Numbered from the stretch's first letter, positions 7,933 to 16,382 are shown. The stretch: DNA of 64,000 bases from Subtercola lobariae (GCF_014640255.1 NZ_BMGP01000006.1:248001-312000), one strand, 5' to 3'. The notes: generated from the sequence alone by a model not told the origin. A program made the numbers and translations.

Positions 7933-9054
7933 GTGGCAGAGAATTCGCCGACGGTTCAGTTTCTCTCCATTGACGGAGAATTCGCGCCGAGCGAGGCGGC
8001 AGAAGAGTATCTGCCCTACCTCAGTGACCTCAGCGACGACGACCACCGGCAGTTCTACCGCGATATGGCCATCAGCCGCCGTTTCGACGAAGAGTGCACG
8101 AACCTGCAACGACAGGGGCAGATGGGGCTGTGGCCACCGAGCCACGGGCAAGAGGCTGCGCAGGTGGGTTCTGCCCGGGCATCCAGGCCCCAAGACGTGC
8201 TTTTTCCCACCTACCGCGAGCATGCGGTGGGGTTGGTGCGCGGCATCGACATTCTCGGCATCGTCAAGGTGATGCGCGGTGCCAGCCTGGGCGGGTGGGA
8301 TGCGACAGACCCGAAGAACGGCAACTTTCGCAACTACACACTGGTGATCGGTTCGCAGACGCTGCATGCCACGGGCTACGCCATGGGTGTCGCGTTCGAC
8401 GGGCTCGTCGGTACGGGTGACCCTGAGGTCGACACGGCCGTCATGGTGTACTTCGGCGACGGATCGACCAGTCAGGGCGACGTCAGCGAGTCATTCGTCT
8501 TCGCTGCCTCGAACCAGACGCCGCAGGTGTTCTTCTTGCAGAACAACCAGTGGGCGATTTCGGTGCCGGTCTCTACTCAGTCACGCATACCGCTGTATTT
8601 ACGCGCACGAGGGTTCGGCATCCCGAGCGTGCAGATCGACGGCAACGATGTGCTCGCCAGCTACGCGGCGACCCGTAAGCACCTCGATGAAGCCCGCGCA
8701 GGTCAGGGGCCGGCCATGATCGAGGCGCTCACCTATCGCATCGGGGCGCACACGACTTCTGACGATCCCACCCGCTATCAGACGGCTGAGCAGCTCGCCT
8801 ACTGGGTAGCACGCGACCCCATCAAGCGGTTCGAGGCGTATCTGCGCACCCAGGGTGCCGATGAAGCATTCTTCGCGGCGACCATCGAAGAGGCCGACGA
8901 CTTCGCGGCAGACCTGAGGCACCGCACGCTCGCACTCACCGCCCCGCCGCTCTCGTCGATGTTCGAGAACGTCTACTCTGAGCCGCACGCGCTGGTGGCC
9001 GAACAGCATGCCTGGCTCGACGCGTACGAACTGTCATTGCGAGAAGGTGCCTGA
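7933..9054 (+). CDS. bkdA: Branched-chain 2-oxoacid dehydrogenase E1 alpha subunit
   Basis: 373 residues from GTG, with a purine-rich GAGGTAG just upstream. Thiamin-diphosphate enzyme that decarboxylates 2-oxoacids and passes the acyl group to E2. The ThDP motif GDGSTSQGD (175-183) is followed about 27 residues later by NN at 204-205, completing the GDG-X(n)-NN fold. HATGYAMGVAF and the HTTSDDPTRY loop near 276-285 are typical of BCKDH/PDH E1 alpha. The next gene starts on the last base of this stop codon. Assignment to branched-chain rather than pyruvate dehydrogenase rests on the two-subunit E1 layout of actinobacterial bkd operons. Confidence 0.9.
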   Translation: MAENSPTVQFLSIDGEFAPSEAAEEYLPYLSDLSDDDHRQFYRDMAISRRFDEECTNLQRQGQMGLWPPSHGQEAAQVGSARASRPQDVLFPTYREHAVGLVRGIDILGIVKVMRGASLGGWDATDPKNGNFRNYTLVIGSQTLHATGYAMGVAFDGLVGTGDPEVDTAVMVYFGDGSTSQGDVSESFVFAASNQTPQVFFLQNNQWAISVPVSTQSRIPLYLRARGFGIPSVQIDGNDVLASYAATRKHLDEARAGQGPAMIEALTYRIGAHTTSDDPTRYQTAEQLAYWVARDPIKRFEAYLRTQGADEAFFAATIEEADDFAADLRHRTLALTAPPLSSMFENVYSEPHALVAEQHAWLDAYELSLREGA

Positions 9055-10040
9055 TGCCCGCTTCAGTTGAGGAACTGCCTCTGGCGAAGGCTCTCACCGC
9101 AGGGCTTCGGGCCGCGATGGCGACGGATGAACGTGTCATTCTCATGGGCGAAGACATCGGCACCCTGGGTGGTGTCTTTCGCATCACCGAAGGGCTGCAG
9201 GCCGAGTTCGGCAAGAAGCGCGTGCTCGACACTCCTCTTGCAGAGTCGGGCATCATCGGCACAGCCGTGGGGCTCGCGATGCGCGGCTACCGGCCGGTCT
9301 GCGAGATTCAGTTCGACGGGTTCATCTACCCCGGGTTCGATCAGATCACGAGCCAGCTCGCCAAGATGACGAACCGAACGTCAGGCACGGTACCGATGCC
9401 CGTTGTCATTCGAGTGCCGTACGGCGGTCACATCGGTGCAGTCGAACATCACCAAGAGAGCCCGGAGGCGTATTTCGTCCACACCGCGGGCCTGCGGGTG
9501 GTGAGCCCGAGCACTCCGAACGATGCTTACTGGATGATTCAAGAGGCGATCGCCTCCGACGACCCGGTGATGTTTTTCGAACCGAAAAGCCGGTATTGGC
9601 CCAAGGGCCCGGTCGACTTCTCGGCGAGTGCGGTTCCACTGCACTCCACGCGCGTTGTGCGAACCGGCACCGATGTGACGCTCATTGCGCACGGCGCCAT
9701 GGTGTCGACCCTGCTTCAGGCAGCGCAGGTCGCCGCCGACGAGGGAGTCAGTGTCGAAGTTCTCGACCTGCGCTCGCTGAGTCCCATCGATTTCGGGCCT
9801 ATCATCTCGTCGGTCGAGAAGACCGGGCGCCTCATCGTCTGTCAAGAAGCCCCCGGCTTTGTCAGCGTGGGGTCAGAGATTGCCGCTACGGTCGCAGAAC
9901 GAGCCTTCTTCTCGCTGCAATCACCTGTGCTGCGCGTCTCAGGATTCGACACTCCGTACCCCTCGTCGAAGATCGAATCGTTCTATCTGCCAGACGCCGA
10001 CCGGGTGCTCGAGGCGATCGATCGTTCGCTGGCGTACTGA
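9054..10040 (+). CDS. bkdB: Branched-chain 2-oxoacid dehydrogenase E1 beta subunit
   Basis: 328 residues, starting with an ATG that shares one base with the E1 alpha stop (TGATG). Contains the conserved GEDIGTLGGVFRIT (about 31-44) and TPLAESGIIGTAVGLAMRGY segments, EIQFDGFIYPGFDQI, and PYGGHIGAVEHHQESPEAYF around the active site. The C-terminal transketolase-like domain ends FDTPYPSSKIESFYLPDADR. It forms the alpha2beta2 E1 heterotetramer with the upstream product. Length and motifs are complete. Confidence 0.93.
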   Translation: MPASVEELPLAKALTAGLRAAMATDERVILMGEDIGTLGGVFRITEGLQAEFGKKRVLDTPLAESGIIGTAVGLAMRGYRPVCEIQFDGFIYPGFDQITSQLAKMTNRTSGTVPMPVVIRVPYGGHIGAVEHHQESPEAYFVHTAGLRVVSPSTPNDAYWMIQEAIASDDPVMFFEPKSRYWPKGPVDFSASAVPLHSTRVVRTGTDVTLIAHGAMVSTLLQAAQVAADEGVSVEVLDLRSLSPIDFGPIISSVEKTGRLIVCQEAPGFVSVGSEIAATVAERAFFSLQSPVLRVSGFDTPYPSSKIESFYLPDADRVLEAIDRSLAY

Positions 10041-10091
10041 TGTGTACGCATGGTGATGGGTGTGCTGACGTGAATGGAGCGCAGAGCTGAT

Positions 10092-11549
10092 ATGAGTGAA
10101 TCACTGTTCTTACTGCCCGACGTCGGCGAGGGTCTGACCGAGGCAGAGATCGTGTCGTGGCGTGTCGCCGCGGGCGACACCATCACCATCAACCAGGTGA
10201 TCGTCGAGATCGAGACCGCCAAGTCGCTCGTGGAGTTGCCGTCGCCCTACGAGGGCGTGGTGCGCGAGATTCTGGTGGGCGAGGGCACCACCGTCGAGGT
10301 GGGAACGCCGATCATCCGGGTGTTCGGCGACGAGCCTGAGACGCCCATCGTTCCCGCTGTCGCGCCTGTGCTGGCCGAAGTGGCTCGGGTCATCGAAGAC
10401 GCGGCCGCAACTGTTTCACGTGAAGCGGAGCAAGGCCCTGGGGCTGTGCTCGTGGGGTACGGCAGCAAGGGCCACGTGTCGAGCCGGCGTCGCACGAGGT
10501 TGGTTCCGCCCGGTGGTCTCGCCTCAGACGGCGCGGATGCCCGTGGTGTGGCAGCCCCGCAGCGAGCGGGTTCTGGCGCGGGAGCTTCAGCGACCACTGG
10601 CTCGGGAGCTTCCGCGACCACTGGCGCGGGTGGTTCGGGCGAGCATCCATCGTTCCCCGTCGGCTCCTCCTCCCCCGCTATTACAGGCCTGCCGGTTATT
10701 GCCAAGCCGCCCATTCGCAAGCTCGCCAAAGACCTCGACGTCAGCCTCGCCGAGGTCACACCTACCGGTCCGATCGGCGACATCACTCGCGACGACGTCA
10801 TTCGGCACGCCTCGCAGGCGAAGGTCTTTCACAACATCGAGACTCCGCAGTGGGCGGATGAGCGCGAAGAGCGCATTCCGGTGAAGGGCGTGCGTAAGCA
10901 CATCGCCAAATCGATGGTGACCAGCGCTTTCACCGCTCCGCACGTGAGCCTCTTCGTTGACGTCGACGCGACCCGCACCATGGAATTCGTGAAGCGCCTG
11001 AAGAACTCGGCCGATTTCGCGGGCGTCAAGGTTTCGCCCCTGCTCATCATTGCCAAGGCCATCATCTGGGCGGTGCGCCGTAACCCGATGGTGAACTCGG
11101 CGTGGACAGACAAAGAGATCATCGTGCGCAACTACGTGAATCTCGGAGTCGCTGCCGCCACTCCCCGCGGCCTTCTGGTGCCGAACGTCAAAGAAGCGCA
11201 GGCGATGACCCTGCTCGAGTTGGCTTCTGCGCTCGAATCACTCACCCTCACGGCTCGCGAGGGTCGCACCAGCCCGGCCGACATGGCCGACGGCACCATT
11301 ACTATTACGAACATCGGTGTGTTCGGCATGGACACCGGCACTCCCATTCTCAACCCCGGTGAAGTCGCCATCATCGCGCTCGGAACGATCAAACAGCGCC
11401 CCTGGGTGGTCGACGGCGAGGTTCGGCCTCGGTTCGTGACGACCCTCGGCGCGAGCTTTGACCATCGTGTGGTCGACGGCGACGTGGCGAGCCGGTTTCT
11501 GGCAGATGTCGCGGCCATCGTCGAAGAACCGGCGCTGTTGCTCGATTGA
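10092..11549 (+). CDS. bkdC: 2-oxoacid dehydrogenase E2 (dihydrolipoamide acyltransferase)
   Basis: 485 residues from ATG 10092, chosen because the lipoyl domain begins [14 protein letters not shown] and GGAG-like bases lie upstream; an ATG at 10074 would add six unlikely residues. A single lipoyl domain carries lipoate on Lys44 (IETAKSLVE). An Ala/Gly/Thr-rich hinge spans about 115-195 and contains near-repeats of SGASATTG. A peripheral subunit-binding domain follows ([20 protein letters not shown]), then the catalytic domain with [10 protein letters not shown] near the C-terminus holding the active-site His and Asp. It transfers the acyl group from lipoamide to CoA. No E3 gene follows, so the complex must borrow lipoamide dehydrogenase from elsewhere. 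Confidence 0.94.
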   Translation: MSESLFLLPDVGEGLTEAEIVSWRVAAGDTITINQVIVEIETAKSLVELPSPYEGVVREILVGEGTTVEVGTPIIRVFGDEPETPIVPAVAPVLAEVARVIEDAAATVSREAEQGPGAVLVGYGSKGHVSSRRRTRLVPPGGLASDGADARGVAAPQRAGSGAGASATTGSGASATTGAGGSGEHPSFPVGSSSPAITGLPVIAKPPIRKLAKDLDVSLAEVTPTGPIGDITRDDVIRHASQAKVFHNIETPQWADEREERIPVKGVRKHIAKSMVTSAFTAPHVSLFVDVDATRTMEFVKRLKNSADFAGVKVSPLLIIAKAIIWAVRRNPMVNSAWTDKEIIVRNYVNLGVAAATPRGLLVPNVKEAQAMTLLELASALESLTLTAREGRTSPADMADGTITITNIGVFGMDTGTPILNPGEVAIIALGTIKQRPWVVDGEVRPRFVTTLGASFDHRVVDGDVASRFLADVAAIVEEPALLLD

Positions 11550-11562
11550 GTAGTGTTGCCGC

Positions 11563-11590
11563 GGGTAGCGGGTAGCGGTGAGCGGTGAGC
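11563..11590 (+). repeat. Four 7-bp tandem units between bkdC and znuA
   Basis: Two copies of GGGTAGC are followed directly by two copies of GGTGAGC. They sit between the bkdC stop and the znuA promoter. Possibly slippage, possibly a spacer. No stem-loop with a T-run is formed. Confidence 0.6.
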
Positions 11591-11600
11591 GCTATCGCTT

Positions 11601-11630
11601 TTGACAATCATTATCAATAAGCCCTAACAT
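11601..11630 (+). promoter_or_regulatory. znuA promoter with Zur-type box over the -35
   Basis: TGACAAT-C-ATTATCA (11602-11616) is a 7-1-7 inverted repeat with one mismatch, close to the actinobacterial Zur box TGAAAATCATTTTCA. It overlaps a consensus -35 TTGACA (11601-11606). An 18-base spacer leads to -10 TAACAT (11625-11630), and the ATG comes exactly six bases later, so the message is probably leaderless. Zinc-loaded Zur bound here would block RNA polymerase. The zur gene itself lies 2.8 kb downstream in the same cluster. Confidence 0.8.
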
Positions 11631-11636
11631 CAGTGG

Positions 11637-12632
11637 ATGCCCCGACGCCTTCGACCCTTCACCGTGCATGCGCGCAGGTCTCTGCTCGGGGTCGCCTTAG
11701 CCGGGTTTCTCGTCGCGGCCGCCAGCGGTTGCGCGGCCGACACGGCCACGGCTGACGGAGCACAGGTCGGCTCGAGCAGTTCTCAGGGCTCCAGTGGCCA
11801 ACCCGGGGTCGCGGGAGGGTCTCTTCGCATCGTCGCTTCGACGAGTGTGTATGGCGACATCGCTGAGAGCATCGGCGGCGATCGAGTTTCGGTGACCTCG
11901 ATTATCGACAACCCGGACAAAGACCCTCACGAGTATCAAGCCACGGGTCAGAACGCCCTCGCTCTCTCGAAAGCGTCGATCGTCATCGAGAACGGTGGCG
12001 GTTACGACGATTTCATCGACTCGATGCTGTCGACCGCCAAGAAGCCCGGTGCGATTGTGGTGAACGCTGCAACCATTTCGGGCTACGACCAGCACCCCGC
12101 CGATGGCAGCTTCAACGAGCACCTCTGGTACGACTTCGCAACCGTCTCGAAAGTCGCCGACGAGCTGGCCGGTGCACTCACCACCGAAGACCCGAGGGGC
12201 GCCGCGTTCTACCAAGCGAACGCCCTCGACTTCAGTCAGAAACTCGACGCATTGACCGCTCGCGAGAAGCAACTCCAGTCTCTCTACGCCGGCACCGGAG
12301 TCGCAATCACCGAACCCGTTGCCCTCTATCTGCTCGACGCGGTCGGTCTCGTCGACAAGACTCCGGCGAAGTTCAGCGAAGCCGTTGAAAACGGAACAGA
12401 CGTGGCGCCCGACGTTCTCTCGCAGACGATTGCCCCGTTCGCCGATCACCGCGTTGCTGCGCTCGTCTACAACTCTCAAACCACCGGTGCACAGACCGAC
12501 GCGGTGCTCGGGGCGGCCCACGCTGCGTCGGTGCCCGTCGTCGCCGTGACCGAGTCGCTGCCGGCCGGCCAGAGCTACCTGGGCTGGATGACCGACAATC
12601 TCGCGGCGCTCGGCGCTGCCCTCTCACAGTGA
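11637..12632 (+). CDS. znuA: Zinc ABC transporter substrate-binding lipoprotein
   Basis: 331 residues. A basic start, hydrophobic core and SGC lipobox put the lipidated Cys at 32, so the protein is anchored outside the membrane. A Ser/Gly linker follows, then the cluster A-I metal-binding fold: IVASTSVYGDIAESIGGDRV, then DPHEYQ and NEHLWYD, which supply the metal-ligand His residues. ENGGGYDDFIDSML is typical of ZnuA/AztC-like proteins. The His-rich loop of proteobacterial ZnuA is absent. It delivers Zn(II) to the ZnuBC permease encoded next. Controlled by the Zur box immediately upstream. Confidence 0.92.
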   Translation: MPRRLRPFTVHARRSLLGVALAGFLVAAASGCAADTATADGAQVGSSSSQGSSGQPGVAGGSLRIVASTSVYGDIAESIGGDRVSVTSIIDNPDKDPHEYQATGQNALALSKASIVIENGGGYDDFIDSMLSTAKKPGAIVVNAATISGYDQHPADGSFNEHLWYDFATVSKVADELAGALTTEDPRGAAFYQANALDFSQKLDALTAREKQLQSLYAGTGVAITEPVALYLLDAVGLVDKTPAKFSEAVENGTDVAPDVLSQTIAPFADHRVAALVYNSQTTGAQTDAVLGAAHAASVPVVAVTESLPAGQSYLGWMTDNLAALGAALSQ

Positions 12633-12639
12633 GCGTGAT

Positions 12640-13524
12640 GTGATGACCACTGACAACCTGCTGGCCGGCCAACCGGTTCTGCGGCTGGCCGGCGCCTCGC
12701 TGAGCTTTGGCAATCGAACGCTCTGGAGTGGCCTCGATCTCACCGTGCAGGCTGGCGAATTCATCGCCGTCATCGGTGCCAACGGGTCGGGCAAGACGAG
12801 CCTGCTGAAGGTGATACTCGGTCAGCAGCAATTGACGAGCGGAACCATTGAGTTTCTCGGGTCGCCGGTGTTGCGCGGCAATCGCCGGATCGGCTACATT
12901 CCCCAGCAGAAGCTCGCCGACGATGGCACGCCGCTGCGGGCACGGGATCTCGTGGGGCTCGGCTTGGTGGGTCATCGGTTCGGCATACCGTGGCCCTCGA
13001 CACGGCGAAGAAAACGGGTCGACACCCTTCTCGACTCGGTAGGAGCGACCGCCTACGCCGACGTTTCGATCTCGCATCTGTCTGGCGGCGAACAGCAGCG
13101 GCTGCGCGTCGGTCAGGCGCTCGCCGGTGACCCCGCCTTGTTGTTGTGTGATGAGCCTCTTCTTTCTCTTGATTTGAACTACCAGCGTGCGGTGAGCGAG
13201 TTGATCGACCAGCAGCGGCGTGAGCGTGATTTAGGAGTGTTGTTCGTCACGCACGACATCAATCCGGTGCTGGCCATGGTCGACCGAGTGCTGTACCTGG
13301 CGGGTGGCCGCTTTCGCATCGGCACCCCCGACGAGGTTCTTCGCTCTGACGTGCTGAGCGAACTGTACGGTTCACCCGTAGACGTGATTCGGTCACAGGG
13401 CCGCGTGATCGTGGTCGGAACGCCAGACGGAGCCCACGGGCATCCTGACGGCGTCGCGGCCCACCACGACGAAGACCATGACGGGGTCACCGGTTCTGCT
13501 GGGAGCCAGGGGCTTGGCACATGA
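12640..13524 (+). CDS. znuC: Zinc ABC transporter ATP-binding protein
   Basis: 294 residues from GTG 12640; ATG 12643 is an equally good start. Walker A is GANGSGKTS (46-54), the ABC signature is LSGGEQQRLRVG near 147, Walker B is ALLLCDEP, and the switch His is in VTHD. It powers zinc import through ZnuB. The last 40 residues go beyond the ATPase fold and are rich in His and Asp (GAHGHPDG, AAHHDEDHD; five His within about 20 residues), a plausible metal-sensing or metal-buffering tail. Overlaps the znuB start by four bases (ATGA). Confidence 0.93.
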   Translation: MMTTDNLLAGQPVLRLAGASLSFGNRTLWSGLDLTVQAGEFIAVIGANGSGKTSLLKVILGQQQLTSGTIEFLGSPVLRGNRRIGYIPQQKLADDGTPLRARDLVGLGLVGHRFGIPWPSTRRRKRVDTLLDSVGATAYADVSISHLSGGEQQRLRVGQALAGDPALLLCDEPLLSLDLNYQRAVSELIDQQRRERDLGVLFVTHDINPVLAMVDRVLYLAGGRFRIGTPDEVLRSDVLSELYGSPVDVIRSQGRVIVVGTPDGAHGHPDGVAAHHDEDHDGVTGSAGSQGLGT

Positions 13525-14405
13525 GCGGTGACCTGTGGTCGCAGATCTTCAACTTCGACAACTACGGCGAACTGCTGGTGTTGCTGCAAAACTCGATCAT
13601 CGCCGGCGCGGTACTCGGCGTCGTCGGAGGCCTGATCGGCGTCTTCGTGATGTCGCGCGACATGGCGTTCGCCGTGCACGGAATCAGCGAGCTGTCGTTC
13701 GCCGGCGCCTCGGCCGGCCTGCTCTTCGGCGTGGGGGTGGTCGAGGGTTCGATCATCGGGTCGTTGGTGGCCGCCGCACTGATCGGAATCTTGGGAACTC
13801 GCGCTCGAGACCGCAACTCGATCATCGCCGTGCTCATGCCGTTCGGGCTCGGCCTCGGTATCTTGTGTCTCTCGTTGTACCCGGGTCGCTCGGCGAACAA
13901 GTTCGGGTTATTGACGGGGCAGATCGTTGCCGTCGACGACCCGAAGCTGAACTCGCTCATCGCCATCTCGATCGTTGTTGTGCTCGGCCTGGCGGTCGCG
14001 TGGAGGCCCTTGATGTTCTCGAGTGTCGACGCCGATGTGGCGGCTGCCCGTGGAGTGCCGACGCGCTTTCTCTCGCTGTACTTCATGCTCTTGCTGGGGC
14101 TGGCGGTGGCTGTGTCGGTACAGATCGTCGGTTCGCTCTTGGTGCTCTCCATTCTGGTGACACCGGCCGCGGCGGCTTTGCGGCTCTCGTCGTCGCCCGT
14201 TCTGGTGCCGCTGTTGAGCACCGTCTTCGCGGTGGTGTCTCTCGTGGGTGGCATCATGCTCGCCCTCGGCGGGGCGATACCGATCAGCCCGTATGTCACA
14301 ACGATCTCCTTCTTGATCTACGTGGTGTGTCGTGTGGTCGGTGGCGTTCGACAGCGACGGGGCAATACTGGCCGGGTCGGCGAACTCGCGGGCGCCCGGA
14401 GCTAA
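13521..14405 (+). CDS. znuB: Zinc ABC transporter permease
   Basis: 294 residues of the ABC-3 permease family with about eight transmembrane helices. SRDMAFAVHGISELSFAGAS near 50-69 is the conserved region of metal permeases that contacts the ATPase. The ATG lies within the znuC stop (ATGA), so the two are coupled. With ZnuA and ZnuC it forms a complete high-affinity zinc importer. Confidence 0.93.
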   Translation: MSGDLWSQIFNFDNYGELLVLLQNSIIAGAVLGVVGGLIGVFVMSRDMAFAVHGISELSFAGASAGLLFGVGVVEGSIIGSLVAAALIGILGTRARDRNSIIAVLMPFGLGLGILCLSLYPGRSANKFGLLTGQIVAVDDPKLNSLIAISIVVVLGLAVAWRPLMFSSVDADVAAARGVPTRFLSLYFMLLLGLAVAVSVQIVGSLLVLSILVTPAAAALRLSSSPVLVPLLSTVFAVVSLVGGIMLALGGAIPISPYVTTISFLIYVVCRVVGGVRQRRGNTGRVGELAGARS

Positions 14406-14453
14406 AGTTGTGGATAACGAAGACACGGTCACAACGGTGAAGAGGAGGTCGTG

Positions 14454-14852
14454 ATGAAAAGAAACACCTGGCAACGAGACGCCGTTCGTGCGGCCCTCGA
14501 CACGCAGCTGGGGTTCGTCAGTGCGCAGAACCTCCATTCGAGCTTGCGTACGACTGGTTCGCACATCGGGTTGGCGACCGTCTATCGCGCCCTCAGCGAT
14601 TTGGCGAGCGAGGGTGAAGCCGACTCACTGCAGTCACCCGAGGGCGAGAGCCTGTACCGCGCCTGCTCGAGCGGCCACCATCATCACCTCATCTGCCGCA
14701 GCTGCGGACTTGCCGTCGAGGTCGAAGCCGACGACGTCGAGGTGTGGGCGAAGAAGGTCGCCAGCCTGCACGGTTTCAGTCAGGCGGAGCATGTTGTCGA
14801 CGTGTTCGGGTATTGCTCGTCGTGTGTTCCGGCTGTGAAAGAATCGGCCTGA
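14454..14852 (+). CDS. zur: Zinc uptake regulator (Fur family)
   Basis: 132 residues. ATG 14454 is placed 5 bases after a strong AGGAGG; a GTG just before it is too close. The winged-helix part includes TGSHIGLATVYRALSDLAS. The dimerisation part has the HHHH cluster (SGHHHHLICRSCG) and two CxxC pairs (CRSC, CSSC) that build the structural zinc site, plus a His-containing regulatory site. Repressor of zinc uptake when zinc is plentiful; the box in front of znuA is its likely target. The gene follows znuB by about 48 bases. Confidence 0.9.
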   Translation: MKRNTWQRDAVRAALDTQLGFVSAQNLHSSLRTTGSHIGLATVYRALSDLASEGEADSLQSPEGESLYRACSSGHHHHLICRSCGLAVEVEADDVEVWAKKVASLHGFSQAEHVVDVFGYCSSCVPAVKESA

Positions 14853-14864
14853 AACCGCACCAAC

Positions 14865-14893
14865 TTGCAGATCTCCGGGCGCTCGCGTAGGCT
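14865..14893 (+). promoter_or_regulatory. Candidate promoter of the rpmB-rpmG-rpsN cluster
   Basis: TTGCAG and TAGGCT are separated by 17 bases, a good vegetative promoter just after zur. The resulting leader of about 145 bases before rpmB is long for this genome and carries AATCGGAGGAAG as ribosome site. I looked for a TGAnAATnATTnTCA Zur box here and did not find one. Confidence 0.45.
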
Positions 14894-15046
14894 TGGACGC
14901 TGGTTGAGTGGTATCTCCACTCGCATGTGCGCAAACTCTCTCTCGGCTGGTTCTTTCACAAGAGTCGGCAATTCGTTCGGAGAGTTGTGCGTGCCGACAA
15001 GAGACCTTGGGTAGGGCATCCGCTCTACGGTAATCGGAGGAAGATC

Positions 15047-15283
15047 ATGGCCGCAGTGTGCCAAGTGACTGGAGCCGTTCCCGGCTTCGGGCACAACATT
15101 TCGCACTCGCACCGTCGCACGAAGCGTCGGTTCGACCCGAATGTACAGAAGAAGACTTATTACGTTCCGTCGCTTCGGCGCAACGTCAACCTGACGCTTT
15201 CGGCTAAGGGCATCAAGGTCATCGATGCTCGTGGCATCGAAGCCGTCGTCAAAGAGATTCAGGCTCGCGGGGTGAAGCTCTAA
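15047..15283 (+). CDS. rpmB: 50S ribosomal protein L28, zinc-free form
   Basis: 78 residues from ATG 15047, which follows CGGAGGAAG; the longer frame from 14927 is not L28-like. [20 protein letters not shown] and the basic [13 protein letters not shown] segment are diagnostic. Zinc-type L28 carries two CxxC pairs; here only one Cys (position 5) remains, so this is the C-minus form. In mycobacteria and streptomycetes such paralogues replace zinc-containing ones during zinc shortage and are repressed by Zur. Next to zur, that role is plausible. Stop overlaps the L33 start (TAATG). Confidence 0.94.
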   Translation: MAAVCQVTGAVPGFGHNISHSHRRTKRRFDPNVQKKTYYVPSLRRNVNLTLSAKGIKVIDARGIEAVVKEIQARGVKL

Positions 15284-15450
15284 TGGCAAAAGCACAAGAC
15301 GTACGCCCGATCATCAAGCTGCGCTCGACGGCCGGCACCGGGTACACCTATGTGACCCGCAAGAACCGTCGTAACGACCCCGACCGCCTCGTGCTGAAGA
15401 AGTACGACCCGGTTATTCGCCAGCACGTCGACTTTAGAGAGGAGCGGTAA
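15283..15450 (+). CDS. rpmG: 50S ribosomal protein L33, zinc-free form
   Basis: 55 residues starting [20 protein letters not shown], then [20 protein letters not shown], the conserved core of L33. There is no cysteine at all, so the zinc ribbon found in C-plus L33 is missing. ATG shares its first base with the rpmB stop. Four bases separate it from rpsN. Component of the large subunit near the E site. Confidence 0.94.
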   Translation: MAKAQDVRPIIKLRSTAGTGYTYVTRKNRRNDPDRLVLKKYDPVIRQHVDFREER

Positions 15451-15454
15451 TCAC

Positions 15455-15760
15455 ATGGCCAAGACAAGCAAAATCGCAAAGAATGAGCAGCGTAAGGTCA
15501 TTGTGGCCCGCTGGGCAACCAAGCGCCTCGAACTGAAGAAGGCGCTCGTTGACATCAACGGCACCGACGAGTCGCGTGAAGCGGCCCGCATCGGTCTGCA
15601 GAAGCTTCCTCGCGACGCTTCACCGGTGCGCGTTCGCAACCGCGACGCAGTGGATGGTCGCCCCCGCGGCCACCTATCGAACTTCGGCATCTCGCGTGTT
15701 CGCTTTCGCGAAATGGCTCACCGTGGCGAGTTGCCGGGCATTACGAAGTCAAGCTGGTAG
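15455..15760 (+). CDS. rpsN: 30S ribosomal protein S14, long zinc-free form
   Basis: 101 residues, the long form of S14 without the CxxC-CxxC zinc knuckle (the zinc-type protein is about 61 residues). [14 protein letters not shown] at the start and [20 protein letters not shown] at the C-terminal core are diagnostic. GAGAGGAGCGG precedes the ATG. Most actinobacteria with this gene also carry the short zinc-type rpsN in the spc operon, which would lie outside this window. Third gene of the rpmB-rpmG-rpsN transcript. Confidence 0.94.
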   Translation: MAKTSKIAKNEQRKVIVARWATKRLELKKALVDINGTDESREAARIGLQKLPRDASPVRVRNRDAVDGRPRGHLSNFGISRVRFREMAHRGELPGITKSSW

Positions 15761-15771
15761 GTTACCCTCGG

Positions 15772-15820
15772 TCGCTTGACTTCACCAGGCCCTCGTGGCA
15801 ATCCGCGTGAAATCAAGCGA
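15772..15820 (+). terminator. 14-bp inverted repeat after rpsN
   Basis: Arms 15772-15785 and 15807-15820 (TCGCTTGACTTCAC and GTGAAATCAAGCGA) pair over 14 bases with one mismatch around a 21-base loop. It starts 12 bases after the S14 stop. There is no T-tract, so it may stabilise the ribosomal-protein message or act as an intrinsic terminator of the T-less actinobacterial kind. Confidence 0.5.
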
Positions 15821-15917
15821 AATGTGGCCCGCTGAGGCCGCTGCCGTGCTTTACTGCTTCACTGAGAACTACAAAAATCGCTGCTCTGGCAGCAGGATGG
15901 TCCGAGGAGGACACTAA

Positions 15918-16205
15918 ATGGCTGATAAGTCACTCAACAAGACCGAGCTCGTCGCTGCCGTCGCCGCCGCATCAGGCCAGACGCAGACCGCCGTCAACGA
16001 GGTGCTCGACTCATTGTTCGCAACTCTCGCCGATTCGGTGTCGAACGGCGTGAAGGTCACCATTCCCGGGTGGATCGCTGTTGAGCGCACTTCGCGTGCC
16101 GCTCGCACCGGCCGCAACCCGCAGACCGGCGAAGCCATTCAGATCGCCGCTGGCAACTCGGTGAAGATCAGCGCCGGCAGCAAGCTCAAGGCTGCGGTCA
16201 AGTAG
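15918..16205 (+). CDS. hup: HU family DNA-binding protein
   Basis: 95 residues. LNKTELVAAVAAASGQTQ is the N-terminal helical part; VTIPGWIAVERTSRAARTGR and NPQTGEAI form the beta-arm region with the conserved NPQTG. It binds and bends DNA as a dimer. A strong site (CGAGGAGGAC) precedes ATG. It lacks the long Lys/Ala/Pro tail of mycobacterial HupB. A stable hairpin follows the stop. Confidence 0.94.
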   Translation: MADKSLNKTELVAAVAAASGQTQTAVNEVLDSLFATLADSVSNGVKVTIPGWIAVERTSRAARTGRNPQTGEAIQIAAGNSVKISAGSKLKAAVK

Positions 16206-16213
16206 TTCGCAGA

Positions 16214-16259
16214 CGAAACCTCCAAGGGGTTCTGACTTCGGTCGGAGCCCCTTGTTTCG
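16214..16259 (+). terminator. Rho-independent terminator of hup
   Basis: AAGGGG...GAC-TTCG-GTC...CCCCTT forms a 13-bp stem with two G-U pairs and a TTCG tetraloop (16224-16253). It is extended at its base by GAAAC (16215-16219) with GTTTC (16254-16258). It begins 9 bases after the HU stop. This is the clearest terminator in the window. Confidence 0.85.
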
Positions 16260-16370
16260 TTAACGAGCCGCGTGGCCCTTGATTTCAGGCGGCCTCTTCT
16301 CGGCCGTGGCTGTGGACAGCGAGTTCTGCACAGCCCGGCTGCTGCGACGGCCTTCACAGGCACGCTGACG

Positions 16371-16376
16371 TAGGGT
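16371..16376 (+). promoter_or_regulatory. -10 element of the CopD/CtaG gene, leaderless type
   Basis: TAGGGT ends six bases before the GTG start at 16383, with no ribosome site between, so a leaderless message is expected. Confidence 0.5.
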
Positions 16377-16382
16377 TGACGG

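Noticed and set aside
10092-11549. An E3 (lipoamide dehydrogenase) gene expected after E2
   Set aside because: No flavin-binding GxGxxG plus CxxxxC disulfide protein is found within 2 kb; the next genes are zinc transport.
14927-15046. Longer N-terminus for L28 from ATG 14927
   Set aside because: The extra 40 residues have no counterpart in L28, and a strong ribosome site precedes ATG 15047.
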